DNA from: a virus
IMG/VR virus record: IMGVR_UViG_3300044729_001715
Coordinates: 1-38,646 of that record
DNA length: 38,646 nt
Reading direction: 5' to 3' (one strand)
This document shows positions 18,649 through 29,011 of this stretch, piece by piece. The notes under the pieces were generated by a model that saw nothing but the letters and a program-made list of their open reading frames with translations, had not been told where the DNA came from and ran no database searches. Both the position numbers and the translations under genes were made by a program. Within the stretch, counting starts at the first letter, position 1, and each line of letters starts with the position of its first letter.

Positions 18649-21600
18649 TAGGTTCCACCTTCGGTTGAGCAGCAACAAGTTTCTGTAACTCCGCAAGGAT
18701 ACGACGCTGCTCACTTGTGCGCATCTGCGGAGTAACTTCACGAACAGGCGCACCCAAGTAACCCAACAGCGGGTTCGTAGAACCACGCTGCTGATAATAC
18801 TCTTGCGAAGGAACAAACCGTTCCACCTGATTCAACGTAGGAACCAAGTTCCCCAACGCATACAACAACTTCTCATCAACAAATCGTTGACCGCCCACAG
18901 AACTACCAGCACCAATCGGCTGACCCAACAGCGAAGCCAACGTACCAACAGGACCCTCAACAGCAATCGGTTCCCTATTGAACTCCCTGTTACGGAAGAA
19001 CGATTTGTTTGCCAGCATCGTTTCAGCAGGCACACGCAACAACGGGTTGATGTTCGCAGCAAACCGTGTCGGGTCAGTCAACATGCTCACATCAGCCTGC
19101 AACCTGTTGAAACCCAAGTCAGGTGTCGCAGCCAGATTGGTGCCAGCCAACGCAAACCCGCCAGCCTCACGCATGTACAACGGCAACCCTTCAGTCTTCT
19201 CTTGGTCCTCAATGTTGCGACGAACACTCTGATACCACTGGTACGGGCGAGGATTCATGTAAATGTTCTGAATCGTCAACGGCAAGTTACGGCTCGTCCA
19301 CATCCAGAACGGAATAATGCTGCGCATCACCGAATCCAAAGTAGAAATGTCTTCGTAGTCAAACAAGAACTTGCGTGTACGAGCAGTAGCACCGTTCACA
19401 TCCAAACCTTGACGAATACCATCGTACGCCAACATGAAACGTGAATGCTGCTCAACCCACGCACCCACACGCCTGTTGGCACGAGTAATCGGATTGTTCG
19501 TCAACACGCCAGCCGTATCAAACGCAATTTCCTCAGACTGACCAACACCAGAACCAAGCATTGACTCATACGCTCGAGAAACAGTCAAACGGCGGCTCTC
19601 GGGCAAATCAGCCAAATACTTGTCAATGGACTTCCCATTCTTCAACGCCTTATACAAGGCGTTGTACTCACGCATACCATCCGACAAGAACTGTGGACGT
19701 GCACCAGCAGCAACCAACATGAAAGCGTTAGTCACACTGTTGCGCACATGGTAACCGGGTGTGGACAACGCCCAAGCCTTGAAGAACCTTGTGTACGGAC
19801 CGAACCATACACGCATACTCTTGACGAACGCTGGGTCACGCAAGCGACCCATGTTCGTAAGAATTTCAGTAACCTCTGGACGCATCTGCAAATTCTCAAA
19901 CGAAGCCAACGCACCAGAACCAGTCAACTTCATCCAGCCTTCATCCATCACCTGCTTGAACACAATGTGGTCGCCCTCAGCAAACACAAGATTAGGTGCA
20001 ATCATGCGCTCCATCCGCGCGGTAAACAACTCGGCAGTACCACGCAACAGATTCGCCCGTGCTTCCAAATAGCCAGTCAACACCGACGCCAAGCGTCGGG
20101 TGTCAGGACCGTCCTGCATCGTGTTCAAACGATTCATCACATCAGAAACCTCGGCGGCGAACTCATCAAAGTCCGCCATCCAACCATCCTTCTTGCCTAC
20201 ACGTGCACGAGTACGAATGCCCTTAATGTCTTCCAGCGAAGCATTCAACAAATCAAGACGCTTACGAGCGTCGTTCAGATTCAACTCAAGATAGAAACCA
20301 ACATCGGCAGCAGAACGCTCCTGAACAAGTTGAGCCTCAACAGTCCTACGCTGCTTCTGCAACACGTTGATACGTTCCAACGCCTCGCTAATCTGCTGAT
20401 TCAAACCCTTCTCGCCAGCACGCTTCGGTGTTCTTGGAACACCATGAAGTTGTAGATTCAACGAACGCAACTCATCAGTCAAAAGTTGACGCTGATTAGC
20501 AGGAACCTTGTCACCAGCAATCATCTTGGTGATAACAGAGATGCGGTCCTTGACCTCAATCTCTCGTGCCTTCAACGTCTCCACAATGCTTCTGCGTGCA
20601 GAAATGTCAGCATTGATACCGTCCATGATTTGCGGAATGTTTCTTCCAGCAGAATCAAACCATGTTGCCGTTGCATACTCTGGAGCGGCAGAAGCAAAAG
20701 CATCCGCACGTGCCTGAGCAGCCACAGGACCATCAAGTGCTTCACCGAACCTCTGCAACGGTTTGGCAGCCAACCTAGTTTCTTCTTCTCTTGCGACACG
20801 CAACGCAGTGTCGGCAAGACTTTCACCCGGCAACGGCTCAACCTTCGGCTTCTGCTCACGCAAAGCCTTAGAAACATTCTTTTCATTCAACTTCAAACTA
20901 CGCTCAGCCCTAGCCAATTCTTCCTCAGTTGAACGCTTAGCAGCAAGCAACTCTGCACCCTCACCACCGTTGCGAACAGTTATCAACTCTTTCTGATTAG
21001 CAGCCAAACGAGCGTTCTTGCCACGAACATCAGCCAACAACTTGCCTTGCGGAGAAGCATCAAAAACCTTATTCAACGTCCTACGACGACGCTTAACCTC
21101 AGCAACCGAAATAGACGCAACAGGTGCAGAATCATTCTGCTTCGGTACCTTCTTTGTTGGGTTTAGTCTCATAAACTCCAACGCCTCAACATACTTATCA
21201 ATACCACGCAATACGTCAGCATCGCTCACAACATCGCCATCAATACGCACACCTAAACGACGCAACAAATTAGGATTGTTCCTAAAATACTCTGCAACAC
21301 GAATAACACTCTCAACAGTAATCATCTGAGTAACAGGACTCGAGTTCGCAATCCGATTCTCCAAAACATCCAACTCTGCATCAAACGCATTAATCCTGTC
21401 ACTAAGGTTCGCTGCACGAGACTGAGCAGAACGACGAGCCTTCTCGGTCGTAGCAGAACGCATGGCATCCAACTGTTTAGCGTGCTCAACAGCAACCTTG
21501 TCACGCTCAGCCTGCTTAGCCCCCACCTGTGCACGCAACTCGCGGCCACGCTGACTGGTCGGAGAAGCAGGTTCTTCAAACAAAGAACCAAAATTGCGAA

Positions 21601-24600
21601 CAATGCCACGACCCTGAGACTCGTCAAACACAACCGCAGGGTCAAGCGGGTTCGCTCCACGAGCGTACCCAGACGTACCAACCACCTCATCCATGCGATG
21701 CACACGTTCACCAGTTGGCGAACCGAACAGCGCATAAGCGCTGGTCGGTTTATAAAAAGATTCACCGCTCTTACCAGCAGTTATCTGTCTACTCTTTTTG
21801 AACGTTGTCAGGTTCCCTTCCAACGCCGAATAGTATTCGGTTTGCGCTCTAGCCAAAGCATCTTTTTCAACAGAAGTCAAATTGTCCGACACAGGTCGGG
21901 CAATATAAATCGGTTCGTCCAACACGATTTCTCTTGGTTCAAACTTCTCTGGCGCAGCCTCACGGAAAGTATGTACAGAACCATTTCCCTTATCCCTGTA
22001 CACGAAAGTCTTATTCCCAGACCCGTCATCAAAACTTTCAACCACATAACGGAACTTGGAATTGTTCTTCTTCACAAGAACATCACGAACAACAGAAGGT
22101 CCAATTCTGCGATTGCCAACAACAAACACATACTTGGATGCTTGACCCTTCAGAACATCATTGGCGACATCCTCCAAAGAAACTTCCGCCATGTCAAATA
22201 CTTGGACAGCCCTACCATCAAGTTGCTCTGCTACACCCGGACCACGAGAAGCAAACCTGCTCAACGCACCAAGAGTTTGCTCTGTGAACGTTTCATCAGG
22301 GAAACGAATGTTCGGGTCGGACAAATCCAACCGAGCCAAACCCATCAAAACCTTATGACGGAACTCACGCTCAACAGCAGTCGTATACTCGGGAGTTTTC
22401 TCAATCGCCAAAATCTGACGCTTAATCTGCTCCTGCTCATTCACAATCTTCGCCACACGTGGAGGCAAAGGTGCTTCCTTTGCAGTCCACTGCTTAGAAC
22501 GCAACAACTGGCTAGTCGCCTTATTGCGAACCTGCTCATCATCGGACACAACATTGATTGCCGCATCCAAACGCTGCTGCATCTTCGGACTTGCAGCAAT
22601 CTGCTCAGCCTCATCAACACCCTGCTTGCGAACAGTAGAAGCCCGACCAATCCTGTCCTCAACCTTCTTCAACTCCGCAGCACTTCTCTGCGTCGCATCA
22701 TAAGCAGCCTGCAACTCATTCGCACGACCACGCAAAAACTCCACGTAACCAAACGTCCCAGTCAACACCTCATTGCGCTCAACACCAGTAGCCAAACTAA
22801 ACGCCTCACCAGCCTCGGGGTCACGAGCCAACGTACGCAAAGCCTCTATACGTGCACGTGTACGAGCACCAGCCTTACCCAAAACAGATTCCCCAATAGA
22901 AATATATTTGTATGTTGCTGCTGGGCTGCTAGTCCCACGCTGCACCAACTGTGTAGCCTCACGCTCAAGAGCGTCCAACTGTCCACGCAACGACTTCAGT
23001 TTTGCCTCAGCACGAGCAGCAGCAGAAGCAGAACTTTGACGCTTGAAAGTCCCAATAGGCGCATTCCTTGCGTCCGCTTTCAAGAAACGAATCTCCGTTT
23101 CAGTTTTCGTAATGTCGGCAACAATTCTTGAACTGATTCGGAAATCAATTCCTACTTCTTCATCCAACTTGGCCCAATAGTCAAGGTCCTTAATACCATT
23201 CCGGGTTTCCCGATAACCGATAATACGTTTTGACGCCTTGCCTGATTCAAAATCTTTTTTGTTTCCAAAAATGATTTCTTTTGACCTTCTGGCAAACTCT
23301 ATTTCATCACCACCAACAACATTTGATGGACGTTTAAAACCACCGCTATTAGAAACACGAATCTCACCATCACCAAACACCATCGTAAAGAAATCAACCA
23401 CACGTTGATTACTCAACGTGGAACCATCAGCATTGGTTCTTGTCGCAATCCAAAACGCACGACTCATACCAAACGTCTCATCACCAGAACGCAACACACC
23501 ACGAGCACGCTGACGAGCAGCACGCTCACCCTTACCAGTAGCCCCAGCACGCTCACGAGCAACCTTCTGTGTACGCTTTGCAGCCTCCTCGCCCTGCTGT
23601 ACAGCGAGACGCAAATCCTCAGCCTCGCTAGAAGTTAGTTTGCCAACCCCAACAAGACGGTCAATTTCTTTATTCAACGCTTGAGGCGTTGCATTCTCCA
23701 TTCGGTTAATACGATTCTGCGCATCCTTAACCAGCAATTTAGCCGAATCAGAAGCACCCGCACCTTCAACTTTGCCATATTCAAAACGCTCAAAATCTCC
23801 CTGTTCGTTATATATTCTACGCTGATAAGAAGGCTCATCAGCCATCTCAAACCTTGCCGCATCATCCGCATACTGATAAGTACGAGCACGAGAAGGAGTA
23901 CGAACATAACTTGGAATATCCAACTCAATCTGACCACGCCAATCCGGATTACCAGCCTCAACAGCCCACACACGGTCACGAGCCTGCGCATACTCTGGGG
24001 TGGTCCTACGGGCCACCTCCATCTTCGTTCCAATAGAAATCTGCTTCTCCACATAACTCAAATCACCAACAACCGCATACAGCGCTTCACGTTCATCATC
24101 AGAAAGATTCTGTACAGCCTGACGCAACACAAGCGCACGGTCAGCAACGCTCGTAGAACGAATCCTGTCACCAGCAACTTTCACATCACCGGCAACCTCA
24201 ACACCACCAAACACCTGTGTACGAATCTTCTCCATCACCTCGCCAGCAGTAAACACCGTATGCTGAAAATCCGTCAAATGCTTCAACTGTTGACGTGCAG
24301 CACCAGAACGAGCAAACGCAAACAGCGCCTCACTAGGCGCAGTACCACTAGGAGTCAACGCAGCAATAGCATCCACAGCAAGACGAGTCGCATGAAGAAT
24401 GTGATAGTTAGCCAACTTTATGCCAGCATCCTTGGTTGATTCAAGAACGTCAGTAGAAACTTCCGTAAACCGTTTATCAACCTTCAACGCAGCATCAGCG
24501 TTCTTTTCCAACTCTGCTTTCACAGCAGTCAAACGACGAAGTTCATCTTCGTTCGTAAACTGCTTGCGAACAAACTCGTCAATCTGGTCAAACAACTGTT

Positions 24601-27600
24601 TGACACCATCAACCTGTGGAATCAAACCGCCTTCAATTCTTTGTCTTGTCTGCTGAATAACATCTTGAAAACCAGCGATGCCGCTCTGCAACTCTGGACG
24701 AGCAATAGCCAAATTGTTGACAAGCACATTCAAACGCTCAAACATGTCAGCAGAATACTTCGGTGTTGCAACAAGACCCGGAGCACCCTTAAACGTATCA
24801 ACCGACTCCTTGGCACGATAGTACGCAGTAAGCGCCAAATCTGGTATCGCAAATTCCAAGTTGTCTATCTTGTCTTGAATTTCCGCGATACGAGCAATCG
24901 TTTCAGAACTGTCAGCAAACCTGCCACCACGTTGGTTTCGCATTGAACCAATCTCACGAATAATGTCCATCTGCTCTTTTACATATTGAACAGCAATACG
25001 AGCCTCACGCCAAACCTTTGCACGCTCAGAAGTACCCTCCAGCAACTCTTTGGCTAGCGCATCCTGCGCAGCCAACCCAGCAGCCCCACCACCGTAAGCA
25101 TCATTGACTGCACGCAATTCGCGTGCGGTCATAAAGAAGAAAGCATCAGCCATCTCAGCATGGTTATCGCCCACAGTTGCACCACGACCAATAATGTCGT
25201 TAACTTGCGCACCAGTCAACTTTCGTTTATTGCTTTTACCAGCACGAGCCATGTTCGCACGAGTCGCACGATTACCTTTCGGCGCACCCATGTCGGGGAT
25301 GCTGTTCAACAACTTGCCGGTATCACCAATAGAGTTCAACGCATCACTCAACCACCCTTGACCCAAATCGGTGCTACTGGCAAACGGAGTGTTGTCAAAC
25401 GGACGCATCAAAATGTTGAGAACCCTGTTTACACGCTCATCACCAGAAAAAAGACCTTCCTCAATGTCAGATTCCAACATCCGATACACAGCAGGTTCAT
25501 CCAACACACCATCGCTCGTTGAATCAGCCAAACGGATACGCTCATAAATACTCTGCAAAGCAGGACCCAACTCGTCACCATACAAACGGTAATAGTTCAA
25601 CGTTTCCTCAGAACGCCTCAACGCTTCGTCAGCGTCCTTGGCTTTCTGTTTGAAAGCCTCAAACGCCGCCTCAGCCTGCTCAGCGGTCACAACACGAGCA
25701 GCAATCATCTCATTCATCTGGTCTGCTTGGCGAGCCAAATCAACCGCCTCGTCATGTGAACGAGTCAAAGCATCGTTCATAAACATCATCACAGCGTTCT
25801 TTTCTTCAAACATCGCAGCCAACGCAACAGCCTCAGCCTGTTGCTTGGCAGACAAATCAGTCAACTGTTTAGACAACGCAGTCGCACGAGAACCAGCCTC
25901 AGCAGCATCAGCCACAGCACGCTCACCCGCACGAACCTCAGCACGAACATCCAAAATCTCGCCCCTCACAGAAGAAGCAATAGAACGACGATAGTTCGTA
26001 TCAAAAGTTTGCTGAACAACCTTCACCAACTCATCGGCAGCATAACGAGCAGAAGAAGTCAAATCAGCAACATTCTTCGCCTTACTTGTCGCCAAATTTT
26101 CCAACGCCTTCAAATAATCTGGGTCAATCTCCCCCTGTGTGCGCAACATGCGAACAAAGTCAGCGTCCTTCAATTCGTCAAGCAATGTAAACGCTTCAAA
26201 CGCACCACGAACAGTTTGCTCATAACCAGCCAAAATACGTGACGTGCTTGTTTCAAACAAATCAAAATCAAGTTTTGTGTGCTTACGCCACAAAGCGTTA
26301 ATCTCATCAATCGAACCAGTCTTGATGACATCTTCCGTATCCAAAAACTTGTCACCTTGCTTAAAGTATCGTGCAGCAAGGTTGTTGTTCATGTCCAACA
26401 CATCAACGCTTGTTGCTCTATCCAACAACTGTGACCACGGATTCGTAGCGTTCCGTTGACGCCAACGGTACGCCTCAGCAGTCTGAATGTGCGGCATGTA
26501 TCGTGGACGACCCGTAATCGGGTCAGTCGCACCAACATTCAACCTGAAACTAGGGTCAATTCTCTGCCCCTCAGTTTCCAACAAAATACGAACCTTCTCC
26601 CAATGGTCCTGCACAGCCTGCGTCGCTTCACGCTGCGCTGGCGACAACAAACCCGGGTCAGCAGATTCAATAAAACGATGAATCTGGTCATCAAACTGCG
26701 ACACAGAATCAAGAATCGCAACAGCACGAGCATCACGCAAATACTGTTGACCATACGAAGCACCACGACGACGACCATTCTCCGAACCACCAAGAGCAGC
26801 CATATACATGCCGACTTTTTCTTTTGGCACACGACCCGAAGCAAAATCTGCACGCATCTTACTTACGTCACCCTGAGTACCCGAAGCACCCTTCGGCGTA
26901 TACAAATACTGCAACTTCTTACCCACGTTTGTGTTCGTAATACCCAAACGTGTCTTAATCAAACCAGACTCAAGCGCACCACCAATAGCACCAGAACCCG
27001 GCAAACGTACACGAGAACCAAACATGTACAAACCGTTACGCTGCAAACCCATAACCTTCGCAATGTCATCAGGCACAGCAGACTTGCCACGAGAAGCAAC
27101 AGCAGCAATTTCGTCAGCATTACCACCATACTGTTTCACAAGGTTCGCCAAAGCGAACCGACCCTCACGACCAGAAATATTCTTCGTACCCAACGCAGCA
27201 CGCAACGCAACATCCTGCGCACCAACCTTGGCTGTTGCACGCAACCCAGCAGCACCAGCACCACGAGCAATCGCCTTCACAGGCACAGCAGCACCCAACG
27301 TCAAATACGTTGTCGGGTCAAGAACAACATCACCAATGAAACCAACAATACGACCCTTCCAACCATCCATCGGCATAACACGACCAAAACCAAAAGTTGG
27401 GTCATTAAACTGTGTACGCAAATCCCCAAACGAAGCCTTCGTATTTGGGTCCTTGTCAAGCAAATCAACAGTTTCTTTCAAACCAGAAATAATCGCACGC
27501 CGAGGCATGTCAATAATGTTCAAACCACCCAACGCCACTTTCCCAAGTGGCGAACCCAACACACGAGCCAACGTACCCTTCGCACCAGTCTGAGCAACAC

Positions 27601-27787
27601 CACCCTGCTGAATACCCTTAATCGCATCACCCAAACGAGGCGTAGCCGCAAACGCACGACCAGCAGCATCACGAGCCTGAGAACCAGCAGCAGCCTCAGC
27701 AGTACGGAACGGTTGCGAAGGCGCAGGCAAACTCTTTACGTTTGCCAGCCTCGCCAACAGTTCATCAAGGTTCGGGTCAACAGCCAC
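18641..27787 (-). CDS. Giant virion protein (3,048 aa), likely internal/ejection protein
   Basis: At 9.1 kb this gene takes about a quarter of the genome. The product is rich in Ala, Arg, Glu and Lys with many long helical and coiled-coil segments (for example about residues 620-740 and 2000-2450). Near the C-terminus are GYHVRNSVTNAFMLVAAG (about 2680-2700) and IIPFWMWTSRNLPLTIQNIY (about 2825-2845), a pair recurrent at the ends of very large phage proteins with polyvalent domains. It follows two internal-type proteins in the operon, the place of ejection proteins in podoviruses, and so probably enters the cell or forms a channel. The start is a GTG in a TAGTG junction. A stretch at about residues 1470-1560 is locally AT-richer in DNA. 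I see no certain enzyme domain; catalytic parts may be hidden. Confidence 0.82.
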   Translation of the reverse strand: MAVDPNLDELLARLANVKSLPAPSQPFRTAEAAAGSQARDAAGRAFAATPRLGDAIKGIQQGGVAQTGAKGTLARVLGSPLGKVALGGLNIIDMPRRAIISGLKETVDLLDKDPNTKASFGDLRTQFNDPTFGFGRVMPMDGWKGRIVGFIGDVVLDPTTYLTLGAAVPVKAIARGAGAAGLRATAKVGAQDVALRAALGTKNISGREGRFALANLVKQYGGNADEIAAVASRGKSAVPDDIAKVMGLQRNGLYMFGSRVRLPGSGAIGGALESGLIKTRLGITNTNVGKKLQYLYTPKGASGTQGDVSKMRADFASGRVPKEKVGMYMAALGGSENGRRRGASYGQQYLRDARAVAILDSVSQFDDQIHRFIESADPGLLSPAQREATQAVQDHWEKVRILLETEGQRIDPSFRLNVGATDPITGRPRYMPHIQTAEAYRWRQRNATNPWSQLLDRATSVDVLDMNNNLAARYFKQGDKFLDTEDVIKTGSIDEINALWRKHTKLDFDLFETSTSRILAGYEQTVRGAFEAFTLLDELKDADFVRMLRTQGEIDPDYLKALENLATSKAKNVADLTSSARYAADELVKVVQQTFDTNYRRSIASSVRGEILDVRAEVRAGERAVADAAEAGSRATALSKQLTDLSAKQQAEAVALAAMFEEKNAVMMFMNDALTRSHDEAVDLARQADQMNEMIAARVVTAEQAEAAFEAFKQKAKDADEALRRSEETLNYYRLYGDELGPALQSIYERIRLADSTSDGVLDEPAVYRMLESDIEEGLFSGDERVNRVLNILMRPFDNTPFASSTDLGQGWLSDALNSIGDTGKLLNSIPDMGAPKGNRATRANMARAGKSNKRKLTGAQVNDIIGRGATVGDNHAEMADAFFFMTARELRAVNDAYGGGAAGLAAQDALAKELLEGTSERAKVWREARIAVQYVKEQMDIIREIGSMRNQRGGRFADSSETIARIAEIQDKIDNLEFAIPDLALTAYYRAKESVDTFKGAPGLVATPKYSADMFERLNVLVNNLAIARPELQSGIAGFQDVIQQTRQRIEGGLIPQVDGVKQLFDQIDEFVRKQFTNEDELRRLTAVKAELEKNADAALKVDKRFTEVSTDVLESTKDAGIKLANYHILHATRLAVDAIAALTPSGTAPSEALFAFARSGAARQQLKHLTDFQHTVFTAGEVMEKIRTQVFGGVEVAGDVKVAGDRIRSTSVADRALVLRQAVQNLSDDEREALYAVVGDLSYVEKQISIGTKMEVARRTTPEYAQARDRVWAVEAGNPDWRGQIELDIPSYVRTPSRARTYQYADDAARFEMADEPSYQRRIYNEQGDFERFEYGKVEGAGASDSAKLLVKDAQNRINRMENATPQALNKEIDRLVGVGKLTSSEAEDLRLAVQQGEEAAKRTQKVARERAGATGKGERAARQRARGVLRSGDETFGMSRAFWIATRTNADGSTLSNQRVVDFFTMVFGDGEIRVSNSGGFKRPSNVVGGDEIEFARRSKEIIFGNKKDFESGKASKRIIGYRETRNGIKDLDYWAKLDEEVGIDFRISSRIVADITKTETEIRFLKADARNAPIGTFKRQSSASAAARAEAKLKSLRGQLDALEREATQLVQRGTSSPAATYKYISIGESVLGKAGARTRARIEALRTLARDPEAGEAFSLATGVERNEVLTGTFGYVEFLRGRANELQAAYDATQRSAAELKKVEDRIGRASTVRKQGVDEAEQIAASPKMQQRLDAAINVVSDDEQVRNKATSQLLRSKQWTAKEAPLPPRVAKIVNEQEQIKRQILAIEKTPEYTTAVEREFRHKVLMGLARLDLSDPNIRFPDETFTEQTLGALSRFASRGPGVAEQLDGRAVQVFDMAEVSLEDVANDVLKGQASKYVFVVGNRRIGPSVVRDVLVKKNNSKFRYVVESFDDGSGNKTFVYRDKGNGSVHTFREAAPEKFEPREIVLDEPIYIARPVSDNLTSVEKDALARAQTEYYSALEGNLTTFKKSRQITAGKSGESFYKPTSAYALFGSPTGERVHRMDEVVGTSGYARGANPLDPAVVFDESQGRGIVRNFGSLFEEPASPTSQRGRELRAQVGAKQAERDKVAVEHAKQLDAMRSATTEKARRSAQSRAANLSDRINAFDAELDVLENRIANSSPVTQMITVESVIRVAEYFRNNPNLLRRLGVRIDGDVVSDADVLRGIDKYVEALEFMRLNPTKKVPKQNDSAPVASISVAEVKRRRRTLNKVFDASPQGKLLADVRGKNARLAANQKELITVRNGGEGAELLAAKRSTEEELARAERSLKLNEKNVSKALREQKPKVEPLPGESLADTALRVAREEETRLAAKPLQRFGEALDGPVAAQARADAFASAAPEYATATWFDSAGRNIPQIMDGINADISARRSIVETLKAREIEVKDRISVITKMIAGDKVPANQRQLLTDELRSLNLQLHGVPRTPKRAGEKGLNQQISEALERINVLQKQRRTVEAQLVQERSAADVGFYLELNLNDARKRLDLLNASLEDIKGIRTRARVGKKDGWMADFDEFAAEVSDVMNRLNTMQDGPDTRRLASVLTGYLEARANLLRGTAELFTARMERMIAPNLVFAEGDHIVFKQVMDEGWMKLTGSGALASFENLQMRPEVTEILTNMGRLRDPAFVKSMRVWFGPYTRFFKAWALSTPGYHVRNSVTNAFMLVAAGARPQFLSDGMREYNALYKALKNGKSIDKYLADLPESRRLTVSRAYESMLGSGVGQSEEIAFDTAGVLTNNPITRANRRVGAWVEQHSRFMLAYDGIRQGLDVNGATARTRKFLFDYEDISTLDSVMRSIIPFWMWTSRNLPLTIQNIYMNPRPYQWYQSVRRNIEDQEKTEGLPLYMREAGGFALAGTNLAATPDLGFNRLQADVSMLTDPTRFAANINPLLRVPAETMLANKSFFRNREFNREPIAVEGPVGTLASLLGQPIGAGSSVGGQRFVDEKLLYALGNLVPTLNQVERFVPSQEYYQQRGSTNPLLGYLGAPVREVTPQMRTSEQRRILAELQKLVAAQPKVEPNE

Positions 27788-28992
27788 TACATCCCACCAG
27801 CCCGCAAGAAATTAGAACGTGCAGTCAACGTCTCTTGGTACGGCGTATAACCAGCACCACGAGCCTTCGCTTGCACAAGCATCCCCAATGCAGAATTAAA
27901 ATCCTGCAACCACTTTTCTTTTCGGGCTGACTCAACAATATCCTTACCAACGTTCTCACTACGGTCAACAACCTGCTGAGCCGTACGCCCAAAACGAATG
28001 TCCTCTGCACGCTGAAACGAATTATCCTTCTGACTCGGATTAACAATCTTTTCAGGCGTATACATACCCAACTTGGTTTTCGCTGCCTCAAACGCAGTAT
28101 CAAACTGCTTCTTGTAAACGTCAACACCCCTCTGTGCTGCTGCAAGAGCCTCCTGCTCAGAACGAAGTTCCGGAAACAACCTCTTCCACCCACCCCTCTT
28201 AACCCGATTCAGTATGTCCACACGCTTCATGTATTCCTTCTGATACCCCTCAACCTGCTTAGCGAAATTCGCCTGCTCATCCTGAAGACCAGTCCCACCA
28301 GAAGCCCAATCAAAATAATTCGCATCCTCATACGTTGGAAGTTTTTCGGTAGCAGGATTAAAACTCTTGCCCCTGCTCAAAAACTCCAACGCAGCAGAAC
28401 GACTCTTACCACGCTGCTGAAACTTCTTTGACTCAGCACCACGAGCCGCAGACTCCTTAGCCAAATTTTCAAACAACTCAGGAGCCAACTGCTCAGGAGC
28501 AAAATCCATCTCAGGAGAAGGAATACCGCCAGCAACAAACGGGTCCTTACCCGCAGCAGTACGGTCAGCCTTCTTCTTGGCAACCTGATAGTTGTTGTAC
28601 TCACTGAACACTGTGTTCGCAAAAGATTGCAAATCTTTTGTCTCACCCTCCTGATTAATCAACCCGGGCGACAAATCAGCCTGACCAGCCGTATACTCCT
28701 CAATCTGACGCTTCACATCCCAAGGAGCAGCACCACGATAAATCTCGGCAGCAATAATCTTGCGAATGTCCGTATCAGGAAGAGTCAACGCCTTACGAAA
28801 ATTAGGCGCATAATCCATCCACAACAACTCGTCATCCTGCGCAGCCTGCTCAGCATCCTGCCCACCATAAAACGTCCCAGTCAGATAACCCAACTCAGGC
28901 GAAAGCAACGTGCTGATATCGCCACTGCTTACGTTGCCCTTGCCTGACAAGGCACGGGCAAGTAGCAGGAGTTGGTCCTGCGGAATAGACAT
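27787..28992 (-). CDS. Putative internal virion protein (401 aa)
   Basis: This 401-residue protein is hydrophilic and largely helical. It has acidic and Gln-rich parts in the first half and coiled-coil-like stretches (FAKQVEGYQKEYMKRVDILNRV; EQEALAAAQRGVDVYKKQFD) in the second. It lies between another Ala/Gln-rich protein and the giant protein, the usual location of core or ejection proteins in short-tailed phages. The ATG at 28992 has only an AAGGGC-like site. The stop overlaps the GTG of the giant gene. No conserved enzyme motif is visible. Confidence 0.68.
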   Translation of the reverse strand: MSIPQDQLLLLARALSGKGNVSSGDISTLLSPELGYLTGTFYGGQDAEQAAQDDELLWMDYAPNFRKALTLPDTDIRKIIAAEIYRGAAPWDVKRQIEEYTAGQADLSPGLINQEGETKDLQSFANTVFSEYNNYQVAKKKADRTAAGKDPFVAGGIPSPEMDFAPEQLAPELFENLAKESAARGAESKKFQQRGKSRSAALEFLSRGKSFNPATEKLPTYEDANYFDWASGGTGLQDEQANFAKQVEGYQKEYMKRVDILNRVKRGGWKRLFPELRSEQEALAAAQRGVDVYKKQFDTAFEAAKTKLGMYTPEKIVNPSQKDNSFQRAEDIRFGRTAQQVVDRSENVGKDIVESARKEKWLQDFNSALGMLVQAKARGAGYTPYQETLTARSNFLRAGGM

Positions 28993-29011
28993 TCTACTTA
29001 TAGCCCTTTTG

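Noticed and set aside
18103-18816. Longer endolysin reading from 18816
   Set aside because: The first 56 codons lie inside the giant gene and have no family character; the ATG at 18648 overlaps the upstream stop as is usual in this operon.
21482-23131. 549-codon plus-strand frame inside the giant gene, and a similar 464-codon frame at 26456..27850
   Set aside because: Both are antisense to the giant gene, with Arg/Ser/Thr/Gln-rich products and no motifs; long antisense frames follow from its codon bias.
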